A DNA stretch of 64,000 nt. Source: Streptomyces sp. cg36. GTDB lineage: Bacteria; Actinomycetota; Actinomycetes; Streptomycetales; Streptomycetaceae. The stretch is from positions 1,240,001 through 1,304,000 of the forward strand of contig NZ_CP163520.1 of assembly GCF_041080675.1 (NCBI RefSeq), read 5' to 3'. The translations under genes were made by a program, and so were the position numbers. Below the pieces are notes generated by a model. That model worked only from the letters and a program-made list of their open reading frames with translations. It was not told the DNA's origin and searched no databases. Of the stretch, positions 48,403 through 56,171 are shown in pieces; the stretch's first letter is position 1, and every line of letters starts with the position of its first letter.

Positions 48403-49154
48403 ACGTGGGGCTCCCCTTCGGTGGCGGCCAGGATCTCGGCGAGGTGCAGCGGGCGCAGCGGGCTGCCGCGGCGGCGCAGGATGCCGTCCAGGTGCATCAG
48501 GCAGGAGCTGTCGGCGCCGCACAGCACCTCGGCGCCGGTGGCCAGCGCGTGGTCGGCCTTGTCGGCGCCCATGGCCGCCGAGACGTCGGGGTTCTTGAGG
48601 GCGAAGGTGCCGCCGAAGCCGCAGCACTCCTCGGCGCCGGGCAGCTCCCGCAGTTCGAGGCCCCGGACGGCTTCGAGGAGCCTGCGCGGCCGTTCCCCGA
48701 GCCCGAGCGTGCGCAGGCCGTGGCAGGACGGGTGGTAGGTGACGGTGTGCGGGAAGTACGCGCCGACGTCGGTGACGCCGAGGACGTCGACCAGGAACTC
48801 CGACAGCTCGTGGACGCGCGGGACGAGCGAGTCCGCGATCGCCCCGAGCCCGTCGCCGCGGCCTTCGGCGGCGGCGCGGCGCGCGATGCGCGGGTAGTTC
48901 TCGCGGACCATCGCCGCGCAGGAGCCGGACGGGGTGACCACGTGGTCGTACCCCTCGAAGACCGTACCCATCCGGCGCACCAGCGGCTCGGTCTCGTGGC
49001 GGTAGCCGGTGTTGTACTGGGCCTGTCCGCAGCACGTCTGGGCGGGCGGGAAGTCGACCTCCACGCCGAGGCGTTCGAGGAGTCTCACCGTCGCGATGCC
49101 CGTGGCCGGGTACAGCGCGTCGTTGACGCAGGTGACGAAGAGGGCGACACGCAT
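48399..49154 (-). CDS. lutA: LutA-like CCG-domain protein of lactate utilisation
   Basis: 251 aa. Two CCG domains: TCCGQAQYNTG and ECCGFGGTFALKN, with a TYHPSCHGLR block. Electron-transfer partner of LutB. First gene of the operon; no regulator gene of the usual GntR type lies beside it. Confidence 0.94.
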   Translation of the reverse strand: MRVALFVTCVNDALYPATGIATVRLLERLGVEVDFPPAQTCCGQAQYNTGYRHETEPLVRRMGTVFEGYDHVVTPSGSCAAMVRENYPRIARRAAAEGRGDGLGAIADSLVPRVHELSEFLVDVLGVTDVGAYFPHTVTYHPSCHGLRTLGLGERPRRLLEAVRGLELRELPGAEECCGFGGTFALKNPDVSAAMGADKADHALATGAEVLCGADSSCLMHLDGILRRRGSPLRPLHLAEILAATEGEPHV

Positions 49155-49220
49155 GATCGGAGGATAGGCGGTGGTCCGCGGCCCGGCGACCCCGCGTCGG
49201 GCGCCCGGCGCGCCCGGGGC

Positions 49221-50441
49221 TCACCACACCAGGTGCAGCTCCTCGGGCGAGCGGTGGATCATCGTGGGCCGCATGGTGAGGGGCGGTCCGTCCTCGGGCA
49301 GCCGCAGGCCCGGCAGTCGGCGGGTGAGCAGGTCCACGGTCAGGCGCAGCTGTTCGCGGGCCAGCTGGGAGCCGGGGCAGCCGTGGGTGCCGTGGCCGAA
49401 GGAGAGGTGGCGGGAGGGCTTGCGGGTGATGTCGAAGACGTCGGGGCGGTCGTGGCGGCGGGCGTCCCGGTTGGCCGCGCCGAACGCCACGAACACCGAG
49501 GCGCCGGTGGGCAGTTCGGTGCCGGAGAGCAGGACCGGTCGGGTGGTGATGCGGCGGAAGCCCTGGAGCGCCGTGTCGTAGCGCAGTGCCTCCTCGATCG
49601 CGGCGGGGATCAGCTCGGGCTTCTCGCAGAGCAGCTCCCACTGGGGGCGGTGGCGCAGCAGGTGCAGGACCGTGGTGCCGATCTGGGCGGTGGTCGTCAG
49701 ATGGCCGGCGAGGAGGAAGTTCTGGAGGTGGGAGACGAGTTCGTGGCGCTCCTCCAGGGTGAGTTCCCCGGTGCCGGGCGCGAGCGCGGTGAGCAGCGCG
49801 GTGCACAGGTCGTCGCGCGGCCGGGCCCGTCTGGCCCGCAGATAGGTGTCCAGCAGGTGCTGCATGGTCACCACGTCGCGGGCGGCGGCGATCTGCTCGG
49901 TCTCCTCCAGCGGGCGGAACAGCAGCTCCTCGGCCCGGTTGCCGCCGTGCACGGCGACGGGCACGTCCACCGGGTCCAGGCCGATCAGCCGGCCGATGAC
50001 CTCGCCGGGCAGCCGGGTCGCGAACTCCCCCATGAGCTCGACGCGCCCGCGCGCCGCGAACGCGTCGACCAGTTCGGCCGCGCGCTCGGCCGCGTACGGC
50101 AGGACGGCGGCCACCCGGGCCGGGGAGAGGCCGTGGACGAGGGGCGCGCGCAGCCGGTGGTGGTGGGGGCCGTCCGAGGTGACGACGACCGGGCGCCCGC
50201 CGAAGCCGGTGCCGAGTTCGGCCATGACCGCCGGGCCCGGGATCACGTCCGGCCGCAGGGTGTTGGCGGAGGAGAACGCCTCGGGGCGGCGCAGCACTTC
50301 CCGTACGTCGGCGTCGCGGGCGACCAGCCAGGCGTCCAGTTCGGGGACGAAGGTCAGCCCTTCGGCGCGACGGGCGCGCGCGTAGTGCGGATAGGGGTCG
50401 CGCTGGAGCGCGTCGAGCCGTGCGTGCCCATGCCTGTCCAC
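49221..50441 (-). CDS. Cytochrome P450
   Basis: 406 aa from GTG 50441. Haem loop FGHGTHGCPGSQLAREQL, EEALRY (ExxR) and I-helix LLAGHLTTTAQIG. The usual acidic residue of the AGx(D/E)T(T) motif is Leu (AGHLTT), so proton delivery to oxygen may differ from standard P450s. No ferredoxin gene is adjacent. Substrate unknown. Just downstream of lutA on the same strand, with a 66-bp gap. Confidence 0.92.
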   Translation of the reverse strand: MDRHGHARLDALQRDPYPHYARARRAEGLTFVPELDAWLVARDADVREVLRRPEAFSSANTLRPDVIPGPAVMAELGTGFGGRPVVVTSDGPHHHRLRAPLVHGLSPARVAAVLPYAAERAAELVDAFAARGRVELMGEFATRLPGEVIGRLIGLDPVDVPVAVHGGNRAEELLFRPLEETEQIAAARDVVTMQHLLDTYLRARRARPRDDLCTALLTALAPGTGELTLEERHELVSHLQNFLLAGHLTTTAQIGTTVLHLLRHRPQWELLCEKPELIPAAIEEALRYDTALQGFRRITTRPVLLSGTELPTGASVFVAFGAANRDARRHDRPDVFDITRKPSRHLSFGHGTHGCPGSQLAREQLRLTVDLLTRRLPGLRLPEDGPPLTMRPTMIHRSPEELHLVW

Positions 50442-50548
50442 ACGCTCATCGTGTACGAAGCGCCGCCGGGGCGGAAGAGCACCGGTAGGGCCGGAAGTGC
50501 CCCGTGTGGGCGGATCGCGGGCGCGGGGACCGTTTTCGGCGCCCGTGA

Positions 50549-50586
50549 ACGGCCGCCGGGCCCGGGGAAGGGGACCCGGCGGCCGT
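50549..50586. terminator. Hairpin terminator after the aldolase gene
   Basis: 12-bp perfect stem ACGGCCGCCGGG/CCCGGCGGCCGT with a 14-base loop, 10 bp past the aldolase stop on the minus strand. Confidence 0.7.
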
Positions 50587-50596
50587 GCCCGGCGCG

Positions 50597-51454
50597 TCAG
50601 CCGTCCGCGGCCAGCACCCCGATGAGCCGGGTGACGGTGTCGGCCATCGCCTGGCGGCCCACCGTGAGGTAGCTGCGGGCGTCCACCGCCGCCGGGTTGG
50701 CGGCGAGGTACGCGCGGATCGCGTCGGTCATGGCGAGGTTCAGCGCCGTACCGATGTTGATCTTGGCCATGCCGCCGGCGACCGCCGCCGCCAGCTCCTC
50801 GTCGGGGACCCCGGACGAGCCGTGGAGCACCAGCGGCACGTTCAGCGCCCCGTCGAGCCGGGCCAGCAGCGCGTGGTCCAGGGTGGCCGTGCGGGTGGTC
50901 ATCGCGTGGACGCTGCCGATGGCGACGGCGAGCGCGTCGACACCGGTTTCGGCGACGAAGGCGCGCGCCTGCTCGGGGTCGGTGCGGGCGCCGGGCGCGT
51001 GCGCGTCCAGCGGCGGCTGTCCGTCCTTGCCGCCCACCTCGCCCAGTTCGGCCTCGATCCACAGGCCCTGGGTGTGCGCCCAATCGGCGGCGGCCCGGGT
51101 CGCGGCGAGGTTCTGCTCGTACGGGAGCTGGCCCCCGTCGTACATCACCGAGCTGAACCCGGCGTCGGCCGCCTGCCGCAGCAGGTCGTCGCGCTTGACG
51201 TGGTCGAGGTGGAGCGCGACGGGCACGGCGGCGGCCTCGGCCGCGGCGACGGCGGCCCGGGCGAGCGGCAGGACCCGTCCGTAGCGGAACTTCACCGCGT
51301 TCTCGCTGATCTGGAGGACGACCGGCGACCGGGCGGCCTCGGCGCCCGCGATGACGGCCTCGGCGTGCTCCAGCGTGATGATGTTGAAGGCGGCGACGGC
51401 CCGGCGCTTGGCCGCGGCCTCGGTGACCAGGGCCCCGGTCTGGGCGAGTGGCAT
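50597..51454 (-). CDS. Class II fructose-bisphosphate/tagatose-bisphosphate aldolase family
   Basis: 285 aa. Zinc ligands and active site are visible: LHLDHVKRDDLL, IEAELGEVGGKDG, LVLHGSSGVPDEEL and KINIGTALNLA. Size and context (SIS isomerase gene just upstream, DeoR regulator divergent) fit the KbaY/GatY group acting on tagatose 1,6-bisphosphate or a related sugar phosphate. 42-bp gap to the SIS gene. Confidence 0.92.
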   Translation of the reverse strand: MPLAQTGALVTEAAAKRRAVAAFNIITLEHAEAVIAGAEAARSPVVLQISENAVKFRYGRVLPLARAAVAAAEAAAVPVALHLDHVKRDDLLRQAADAGFSSVMYDGGQLPYEQNLAATRAAADWAHTQGLWIEAELGEVGGKDGQPPLDAHAPGARTDPEQARAFVAETGVDALAVAIGSVHAMTTRTATLDHALLARLDGALNVPLVLHGSSGVPDEELAAAVAGGMAKINIGTALNLAMTDAIRAYLAANPAAVDARSYLTVGRQAMADTVTRLIGVLAADG

Positions 51455-51496
51455 CGTGCTTCCCTGTCCTCTTCTTCCGGATGCGTGCGGCTGGGG

Positions 51497-52381
51497 TCAG
51501 GAGCCGTCGAGGATCACCGAGCGGGTGAGGTGGCGCGGGCGGTCCGGGTCCAGGCCCCGGGCGGCGGCCACGGCGACGGCCAGGCGCTGGGCCCGCACCA
51601 GTTCGGCGAGCGGGTCGAGGTGTCCGGCCACCCACTGGGCGCCGGTGGCCCGGACCTGCTCGGCGAGTCCTTCGGGCGCCTCGCCGAACATCCAGGTGGC
51701 GGTGGTGCCGGTGGAGATGCTGATCGGGCCGTGGCGGTACTCCATGGCCGGGTACGCCTCGGTCCAGGAGAGCGACGCCTCGCGCATCTTCAGCGCGGCC
51801 TCCTGGGCGAGTCCGACGGTCCAGCCGCGCCCCAGGAACGTGAACTGGCCGCGCCCGACGAGCCCTTCGGGCAGCGGTTCGGCCAGCGCGGTGCGCGCGT
51901 CGGCCACCGCCTGCTCGGTGTGGAGCCCGAGGTGGGCGCGGAGCAGGGTGAGCGCGGTGGTGGCGAAGCGGGTCTGGACGACGGACTCCTCGTCCGCGAA
52001 CTCCAGCACCACGACGTCGTCGGCGGCCCGCATCACCGGGGTGTCGGGGTCGGCGGTGACGGCGGTGGTGCGGGCCTGGCCGCGCACCCGGCCGAGCAGC
52101 TCCAGGACCTCGGTGGTGGTGCCGGAGCGGGTGAGGGCGACCACCCGGTCGTAGCCGCGGCCCAGGGGGTACTCGGAGGCGGCGAAGGCGTCGGTCTCGC
52201 CCTGGCCCGAGGACTCCCGCAGCGCGGCGACGGCCTGCGCCATGAAGAGGGAGGTGCCGCAGCCGACGATCGCGACCCGCTCCCCCGGCGCCGGGAGCGC
52301 GTCCTTGTGGTGCACCGCCAGCTCGGCGGCCCGCTTCCAGCACTCGGGCTGGCTGCTGAGTTCGTTCTCGACATGGCTCAT
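51497..52381 (-). CDS. SIS-domain sugar isomerase/deaminase (AgaS-like)
   Basis: 294 aa. Two SIS domains with VAIVGCGTSLFMAQAVAAL, ALTRSGTTTEVLELLG and LGRGWTVGLAQEAALKMREA; AMEYRHGPISI is the conserved glutamine/amino-sugar block. Likely a ketosamine-phosphate deaminase or isomerase in galactosamine-type catabolism. First gene of a two-gene operon with the aldolase. Confidence 0.9.
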   Translation of the reverse strand: MSHVENELSSQPECWKRAAELAVHHKDALPAPGERVAIVGCGTSLFMAQAVAALRESSGQGETDAFAASEYPLGRGYDRVVALTRSGTTTEVLELLGRVRGQARTTAVTADPDTPVMRAADDVVVLEFADEESVVQTRFATTALTLLRAHLGLHTEQAVADARTALAEPLPEGLVGRGQFTFLGRGWTVGLAQEAALKMREASLSWTEAYPAMEYRHGPISISTGTTATWMFGEAPEGLAEQVRATGAQWVAGHLDPLAELVRAQRLAVAVAAARGLDPDRPRHLTRSVILDGS

Positions 52382-52529
52382 GCCGGGCTCCCACTCACTC
52401 TGAATGCGTGTTTGTGCAAAATATAGCTAGCTTTCAAGCACAATCAAGCATCTACGGGTGGGTTAAAGTCATCACTGACGGTGACGGCGCTCGGATGGCC
52501 GCCAGTGCACGGGAGAGAAGAGGGTCCGG
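52382..52529. promoter_or_regulatory. Divergent promoter/operator region of the sugar module
   Basis: 148 bp with an AT-rich island (52410-52460). TTTGTGC and GCACAAT form an inverted pair around AGCTAGCT, followed by CAAGCA direct repeats (CAAGCACAATCAAGCA). Probably the DeoR binding region; the exact site is unproven. Confidence 0.5.
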
Positions 52530-53309
52530 ATGTCGCGCGACGCCCGCTGGCAGGAGCTGCTCGAACTGCTCGTGGAGCAGGGCCGGCTGGACGTCGAGGA
52601 GGCGGCGACGGCCCTCGGGGTCTCCGCCGCGACCATCCGCCGCGACTTCGACCAGCTCGCCGAGCAGCAGATGCTGGTGCGGACCCGGGGCGGCGCGGTC
52701 GTGCACGGGGTCTCGTACGAGCTGCCGCTGCGGTACAAGACGGCCCGGCAGGCGTCCGAGAAGCAGCGCATCGCGAAGGCGGTGGCCGATCTGATCGCCC
52801 CCGGCGAGGCGGTGGGCCTGACCGGCGGCACGACCACCACCGAGGTGGCCCGCGCCCTCGCGGTCCGGCCCGAACTGGCCTCCGGGTCACCGGCGTTGAC
52901 GATCGTCACCAACGCCCTGAACATCGCCAACGAGCTGGCCGTACGGCCCCAGTTCAAGATCGTGGTGACCGGCGGGGTCGCCCGGCCGCAGTCCTACGAG
53001 CTCACCGGGCCGCTGGCCGGGGGCGTACTGAACCAGATCACCATGGACGTGGCGGTGCTCGGGGTCGGCGCGTTCGACGTGGCGCACGGCGCGACCGCGC
53101 ACGACGAGGACGAGGCGGGCATCAACCGGCTGCTGTGCGAGCGGGCCGAGCGGGTGGTGGTGGCCGCGGACTCGACGAAGCTGGGGCGGCGGACCTTCGC
53201 CCGGATCTGCCCCACCGGCCAGGTGGGCACGCTGGTCACGGACAGCGGCGTCCCGGACGAGACGGTCGCGCGGTTCACCGAGGCGGGCGTGACCGTACTG
53301 GCCGTCTGA
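52530..53309 (+). CDS. DeoR/GlpR-family regulator
   Basis: 259 aa. N-terminal DeoR helix-turn-helix (QELLELLVEQGRLDVEEAAT, GVSAATIRRDFDQLAEQQ) and a sugar-phosphate-sensing domain with GLTGGTTTTEVA, TIVTNALNIANEL and the ADSTKLGRR motif. Divergent from the aldolase/SIS operon and very likely its repressor, sensing a sugar phosphate. Confidence 0.93.
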   Translation: MSRDARWQELLELLVEQGRLDVEEAATALGVSAATIRRDFDQLAEQQMLVRTRGGAVVHGVSYELPLRYKTARQASEKQRIAKAVADLIAPGEAVGLTGGTTTTEVARALAVRPELASGSPALTIVTNALNIANELAVRPQFKIVVTGGVARPQSYELTGPLAGGVLNQITMDVAVLGVGAFDVAHGATAHDEDEAGINRLLCERAERVVVAADSTKLGRRTFARICPTGQVGTLVTDSGVPDETVARFTEAGVTVLAV

Positions 53310-53337
53310 CCGCCCGGCGCGGCCATATGACGGAGCG

Positions 53338-53937
53338 TCAGTCCAGGCCGAGCGCCGGGAGCAGGACCGCCTCCAGGAACGTCAGGAACGCGTCCTCCCC
53401 GGCGAAACGGTCCTCGAAGAGGCGCTCCACCCGCAGGACGCCCATGAACGCGGGGGCCACGAACCCGATGGCGCGGTTGTCCGCCGCCACCTCGCCGCGC
53501 TCGACGCCGCGCCGCAGCATCGCGTCGAGCGCGGCGATCTCCGGGTTCAGGAAGGCGTCGCGCAGCGAGTCGCGCAGGTCGGGGTGCATCACATACGCCT
53601 GGCCGACGGCCTCCATCAGCTCGGAGTCGCGGCCCTTGCGGCGGGAGGCCGCGCGGGCCGCCTCGCGCAGGTCGCCCGCCAGCGTCCCGGTGTCGATGCC
53701 GGTGAAGAACGAGCAGCGGCTGTTCCCGAGCGCGGCCGTGACCAGGAGGGGCTTCGACTTCCACTGCCGGTAGAGGGTGGCCTTGCCGCACTTGGTGCGG
53801 GCGGCGACGCCCTCCATGGTGACGGCGTCGTAGCCGCCTTCGCGCAGCAGGTCGAGCACCGCCTCGTACAGCTCCCGCTCCCGCTCGGGGCTGAGCTTGC
53901 TGCGGCGTGCGGCGGCCGTCGCGGCCTGCGTCGACAT
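53338..53937 (-). CDS. TetR-family repressor
   Basis: 199 aa from ATG 53937 (GGAGGGACGCG upstream). N-terminal TetR helix-turn-helix (AVTMEGVAARTKCGKATLYR) and a TetR_C-type ligand domain. Directly upstream lies a perfect 14-bp-arm palindrome, the likely operator for this gene and the divergent PAP2-DMT operon. Confidence 0.92.
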   Translation of the reverse strand: MSTQAATAAARRSKLSPERERELYEAVLDLLREGGYDAVTMEGVAARTKCGKATLYRQWKSKPLLVTAALGNSRCSFFTGIDTGTLAGDLREAARAASRRKGRDSELMEAVGQAYVMHPDLRDSLRDAFLNPEIAALDAMLRRGVERGEVAADNRAIGFVAPAFMGVLRVERLFEDRFAGEDAFLTFLEAVLLPALGLD

Positions 53938-53997
53938 CGCGTCCCTCCGGTGCGTGGGGCAGTGCTGGTGCACATCCGAGAGTAGGCCCCGCTCAAC

Positions 53998-54031
53998 CGA
54001 GACGCAAACGTATCGAGACGTTTGCGTCTCG
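53998..54031. promoter_or_regulatory. TetR operator, perfect inverted repeat
   Basis: CGAGACGCAAACGT and its exact complement separated by ATCGAG (34 bp overall), lying 60 bp from the TetR start and 75 bp from the PAP2 start, in the divergent promoter region. Confidence 0.8.
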
Positions 54032-54106
54032 ATGAAATCCGATCTAGCCTTCCTACGTTTGCTTGTCCGATTTCTGCTCGAAATCCCGTCTCAGAGGGGC
54101 CGGAGA

Positions 54107-55012
54107 ATGGCTGCCGGTATACGTCCAGGGACCCGCCGTCCCACTGGACCGGAGACGACCGGTACCCCCCGGCCGCCCCTGGTGCGCGAGCTGCTGCTCG
54201 TGACCGCGCTCTTCGTCGTGTACAAGTTCGGCCGCCGGCTGGCGAACGGGCACGAGACCCGCGCCTTCCACAACGCCGACCGCGTCTGGGACTGGGAGCG
54301 CGCGCTGCACCTGCCCGGCGAGGGCGCGGTGCAGAGCCTCCTGCTCCACGACGAGACGCTGGTCCGCGTCGCCAACACCTTCTACGCCACCGTCCACTTC
54401 CCCGCGACGATCGCGTTCCTGGTCTGGCTGTACGTGCGCCGCCCCGCCCACTACCTCTGGTCCCGCCGGGTCCTGGCCCTGGTGACCACGGCCGCGCTCG
54501 CCCTGCACATCCTGCTGCCGCTGGCGCCGCCCCGGATGCTGGCCTCGGCCGGGCTCGTGGACACCGCGCAGGTGTACGGGCCGTCGGTGTACGCGGCGAC
54601 GCCCGACACCGACACCATGGCCAACCAGTTCGCGGCGATGCCCTCGCTGCACTTCGGCTGGGCGCTGATGGTGGCGATCGGCCTGATCACCGCGGTCAGG
54701 GGCCGCTGGCGGTGGCTGTGGCTGCTGCACCCGGTGCTCACCCTGCTGGTGATCGTCGGCACCGCCAACCACTACTGGCTGGACGCGCTCGTGGCGACCG
54801 CGCTGCTCGGCGCCGCCCTCTTCCTCGTGCCGCGCCCGGAGCGGGTGCGCGACGGCCGCACCGTCGCCGTACGGGTGCACCGCGCCCCCGCGCCCCGGCC
54901 CGACGCGGCCCCCGAAACCGCCCATGCCCCGGAATCCGCCCTGACCTCCGGGCGCACGGGCCTCGTCTCCGAATCCGCCGACGCACCCGTGCTCGCGGAG
55001 GCGCTGCGATGA
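54107..55012 (+). CDS. PAP2-superfamily membrane protein (inositol-phosphotransferase-like)
   Basis: 301 aa from ATG 54107 (AGAGGGG 8 bp upstream). About six helices; MANQFAAMPSLHFGWALMVA and GTANHYWLDAL are the motifs of the AUR1/inositol-phosphorylceramide-synthase branch of PAP2. C-terminal polar tail of about 65 aa. An earlier start at 54032 abuts the operator and is less likely. Coupled to the following DMT gene (ATGA overlap). Confidence 0.87.
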   Translation: MAAGIRPGTRRPTGPETTGTPRPPLVRELLLVTALFVVYKFGRRLANGHETRAFHNADRVWDWERALHLPGEGAVQSLLLHDETLVRVANTFYATVHFPATIAFLVWLYVRRPAHYLWSRRVLALVTTAALALHILLPLAPPRMLASAGLVDTAQVYGPSVYAATPDTDTMANQFAAMPSLHFGWALMVAIGLITAVRGRWRWLWLLHPVLTLLVIVGTANHYWLDALVATALLGAALFLVPRPERVRDGRTVAVRVHRAPAPRPDAAPETAHAPESALTSGRTGLVSESADAPVLAEALR

Positions 55013-55893
55013 ACGAGTCCGCCTTCCTCGCCGTCCTGCTCTCGCTCGGCTCGGCCGCCGGGTACGCGCTCGCGGCCGTCGCCCAGTCCCGGCTGGCCGC
55101 CGCCGACGGGGGCGGCGGACTGGCCGCCCTGCTGGCCCGGCCCCAGTGGTGGTGGGCCGTCGGGCTCAACGCGGCCGGCGCCCTGACGCACGTGGCCGCG
55201 CTGCACTACGGACCGCTCACCCTGGTGCAGCCGCTGGGCGCGCTCACGCTGGTCGCGGCGCTGCCCATCGGCGCGTACTACCAGCACCGCCGGGTCACCC
55301 GGCGCGAGTGGCGCGGCGCCGCCTGGACGCTGGCGGGGCTCACCGCCCTGATCGCCGTGACCGGGCCCGCGACGCCCGGCGACGCGCTCAGCCTGCGCGA
55401 GGGGCTCGCCGTCGCGGCGGCCACCGCGCTGCTGATCGCGGCGGCCTCCCGGGCCGGGGCGGGCTCGGGCCGCGTCGGCCTCGGCCACGCGACCGCCTCC
55501 GGTGTCGCCTCGGGCGTGGCCTCCGCGCTCACCCAGACCGTCACCGCCTCGCTCGCCCGGGAACTGCCGGGCGGGCCGATGGCCTGGTGGCAGACGGCGC
55601 TGCTGGCCCTGATCGTGGCGGCGTTCGCGGTGGGCGGGCTGCTGCTGTCGCAGGCCGCCTTCCGCGGCGGACTGGCCGCGCCGCTGGCCGTGGTGAACCT
55701 GGCCAACCCGGCCGCCGCCGCCGTCATCGGCGTGGCCCTGCTCGGCGAGCGCTTCCACGGCGGACCGCTGGGCTGGCTCACGGCGGCGGCAGCGGCGGCG
55801 GTGGCCGCGCGCGGTGTGCTCATGCTGACCGGCGCGGAGCCCCCGCAGGTCCCGGCCCCGCGCGCCCCGGAGCCGGCCCGCGTGCCGGTCTGA
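55009..55893 (+). CDS. DMT-superfamily membrane protein, paralogue
   Basis: 294 aa, about nine helices; GPLTLVQPLGALTLVAALPIG and GLAAPLAVVNLANPAAAAVIG align with the DMT protein at 31250-32191. Second gene of the TetR-controlled pair. Substrate is unknown; a TetR/PAP2/EamA set suggests response to a membrane-active or lipid-linked compound. Confidence 0.87.
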   Translation: MNESAFLAVLLSLGSAAGYALAAVAQSRLAAADGGGGLAALLARPQWWWAVGLNAAGALTHVAALHYGPLTLVQPLGALTLVAALPIGAYYQHRRVTRREWRGAAWTLAGLTALIAVTGPATPGDALSLREGLAVAAATALLIAAASRAGAGSGRVGLGHATASGVASGVASALTQTVTASLARELPGGPMAWWQTALLALIVAAFAVGGLLLSQAAFRGGLAAPLAVVNLANPAAAAVIGVALLGERFHGGPLGWLTAAAAAAVAARGVLMLTGAEPPQVPAPRAPEPARVPV

Positions 55894-55969
55894 TCCGGGG
55901 GCGCCCCGGCGGCGGCCCCTCACCCCGCCACCGCCCTGAGCAGGGCCGTCGTCGCCACCGCGCCCAGGC

Positions 55970-56089
55970 TGGTTCTTCCTGGACCGTACGCGCGGGGGCA
56001 CCCGGCGCTGGTGCAGCTCGGGCGACTGCGGCAACCGCGACCGCGCCCGCCGCCACTACGCGCGCACCCACCCGGCGCCGCCCCACTGA
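55970..56089 (+). pseudogene. C-terminal remnant of a CGNR zinc-finger protein
   Basis: The frame reads WFFLDRTRGGTRRWCSSGDC followed by GNRDRARRHYARTH and a TGA. This is the distinctive end of CGNR zinc-finger proteins (CGNR box, WCS..CGNR...RRH). The expected upstream Cys pair and the roughly 140-residue ABATE/CGNR N-terminal domain are missing, and no start is nearby. A decayed gene fragment. Confidence 0.75.
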
Positions 56090-56104
56090 CGCGCCGACGG
56101 CGAA

Positions 56105-56133
56105 GGGCCGCACCGGGAATTCCGGTGCGGCCC
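56105..56133. terminator. Bidirectional hairpin terminator
   Basis: 12-bp perfect stem GGGCCGCACCGG/CCGGTGCGGCCC with a 5-base loop, past the end of the GH31 gene (minus) and of the CGNR remnant (plus). Confidence 0.8.
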
Positions 56134-56139
56134 CTGCTC

Positions 56140-56171
56140 TCGGACCGGATCAGCTTTCGGACCGGATCAGC
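56140..56171 (-). repeat. 15-bp direct repeat over the GH31 stop codon
   Basis: TCGGACCGGATCAGC occurs at 56140-56154 and 56157-56171 (period 17). The right copy contains the GH31 stop codon; the left copy lies just downstream of the gene. Confidence 0.85.
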
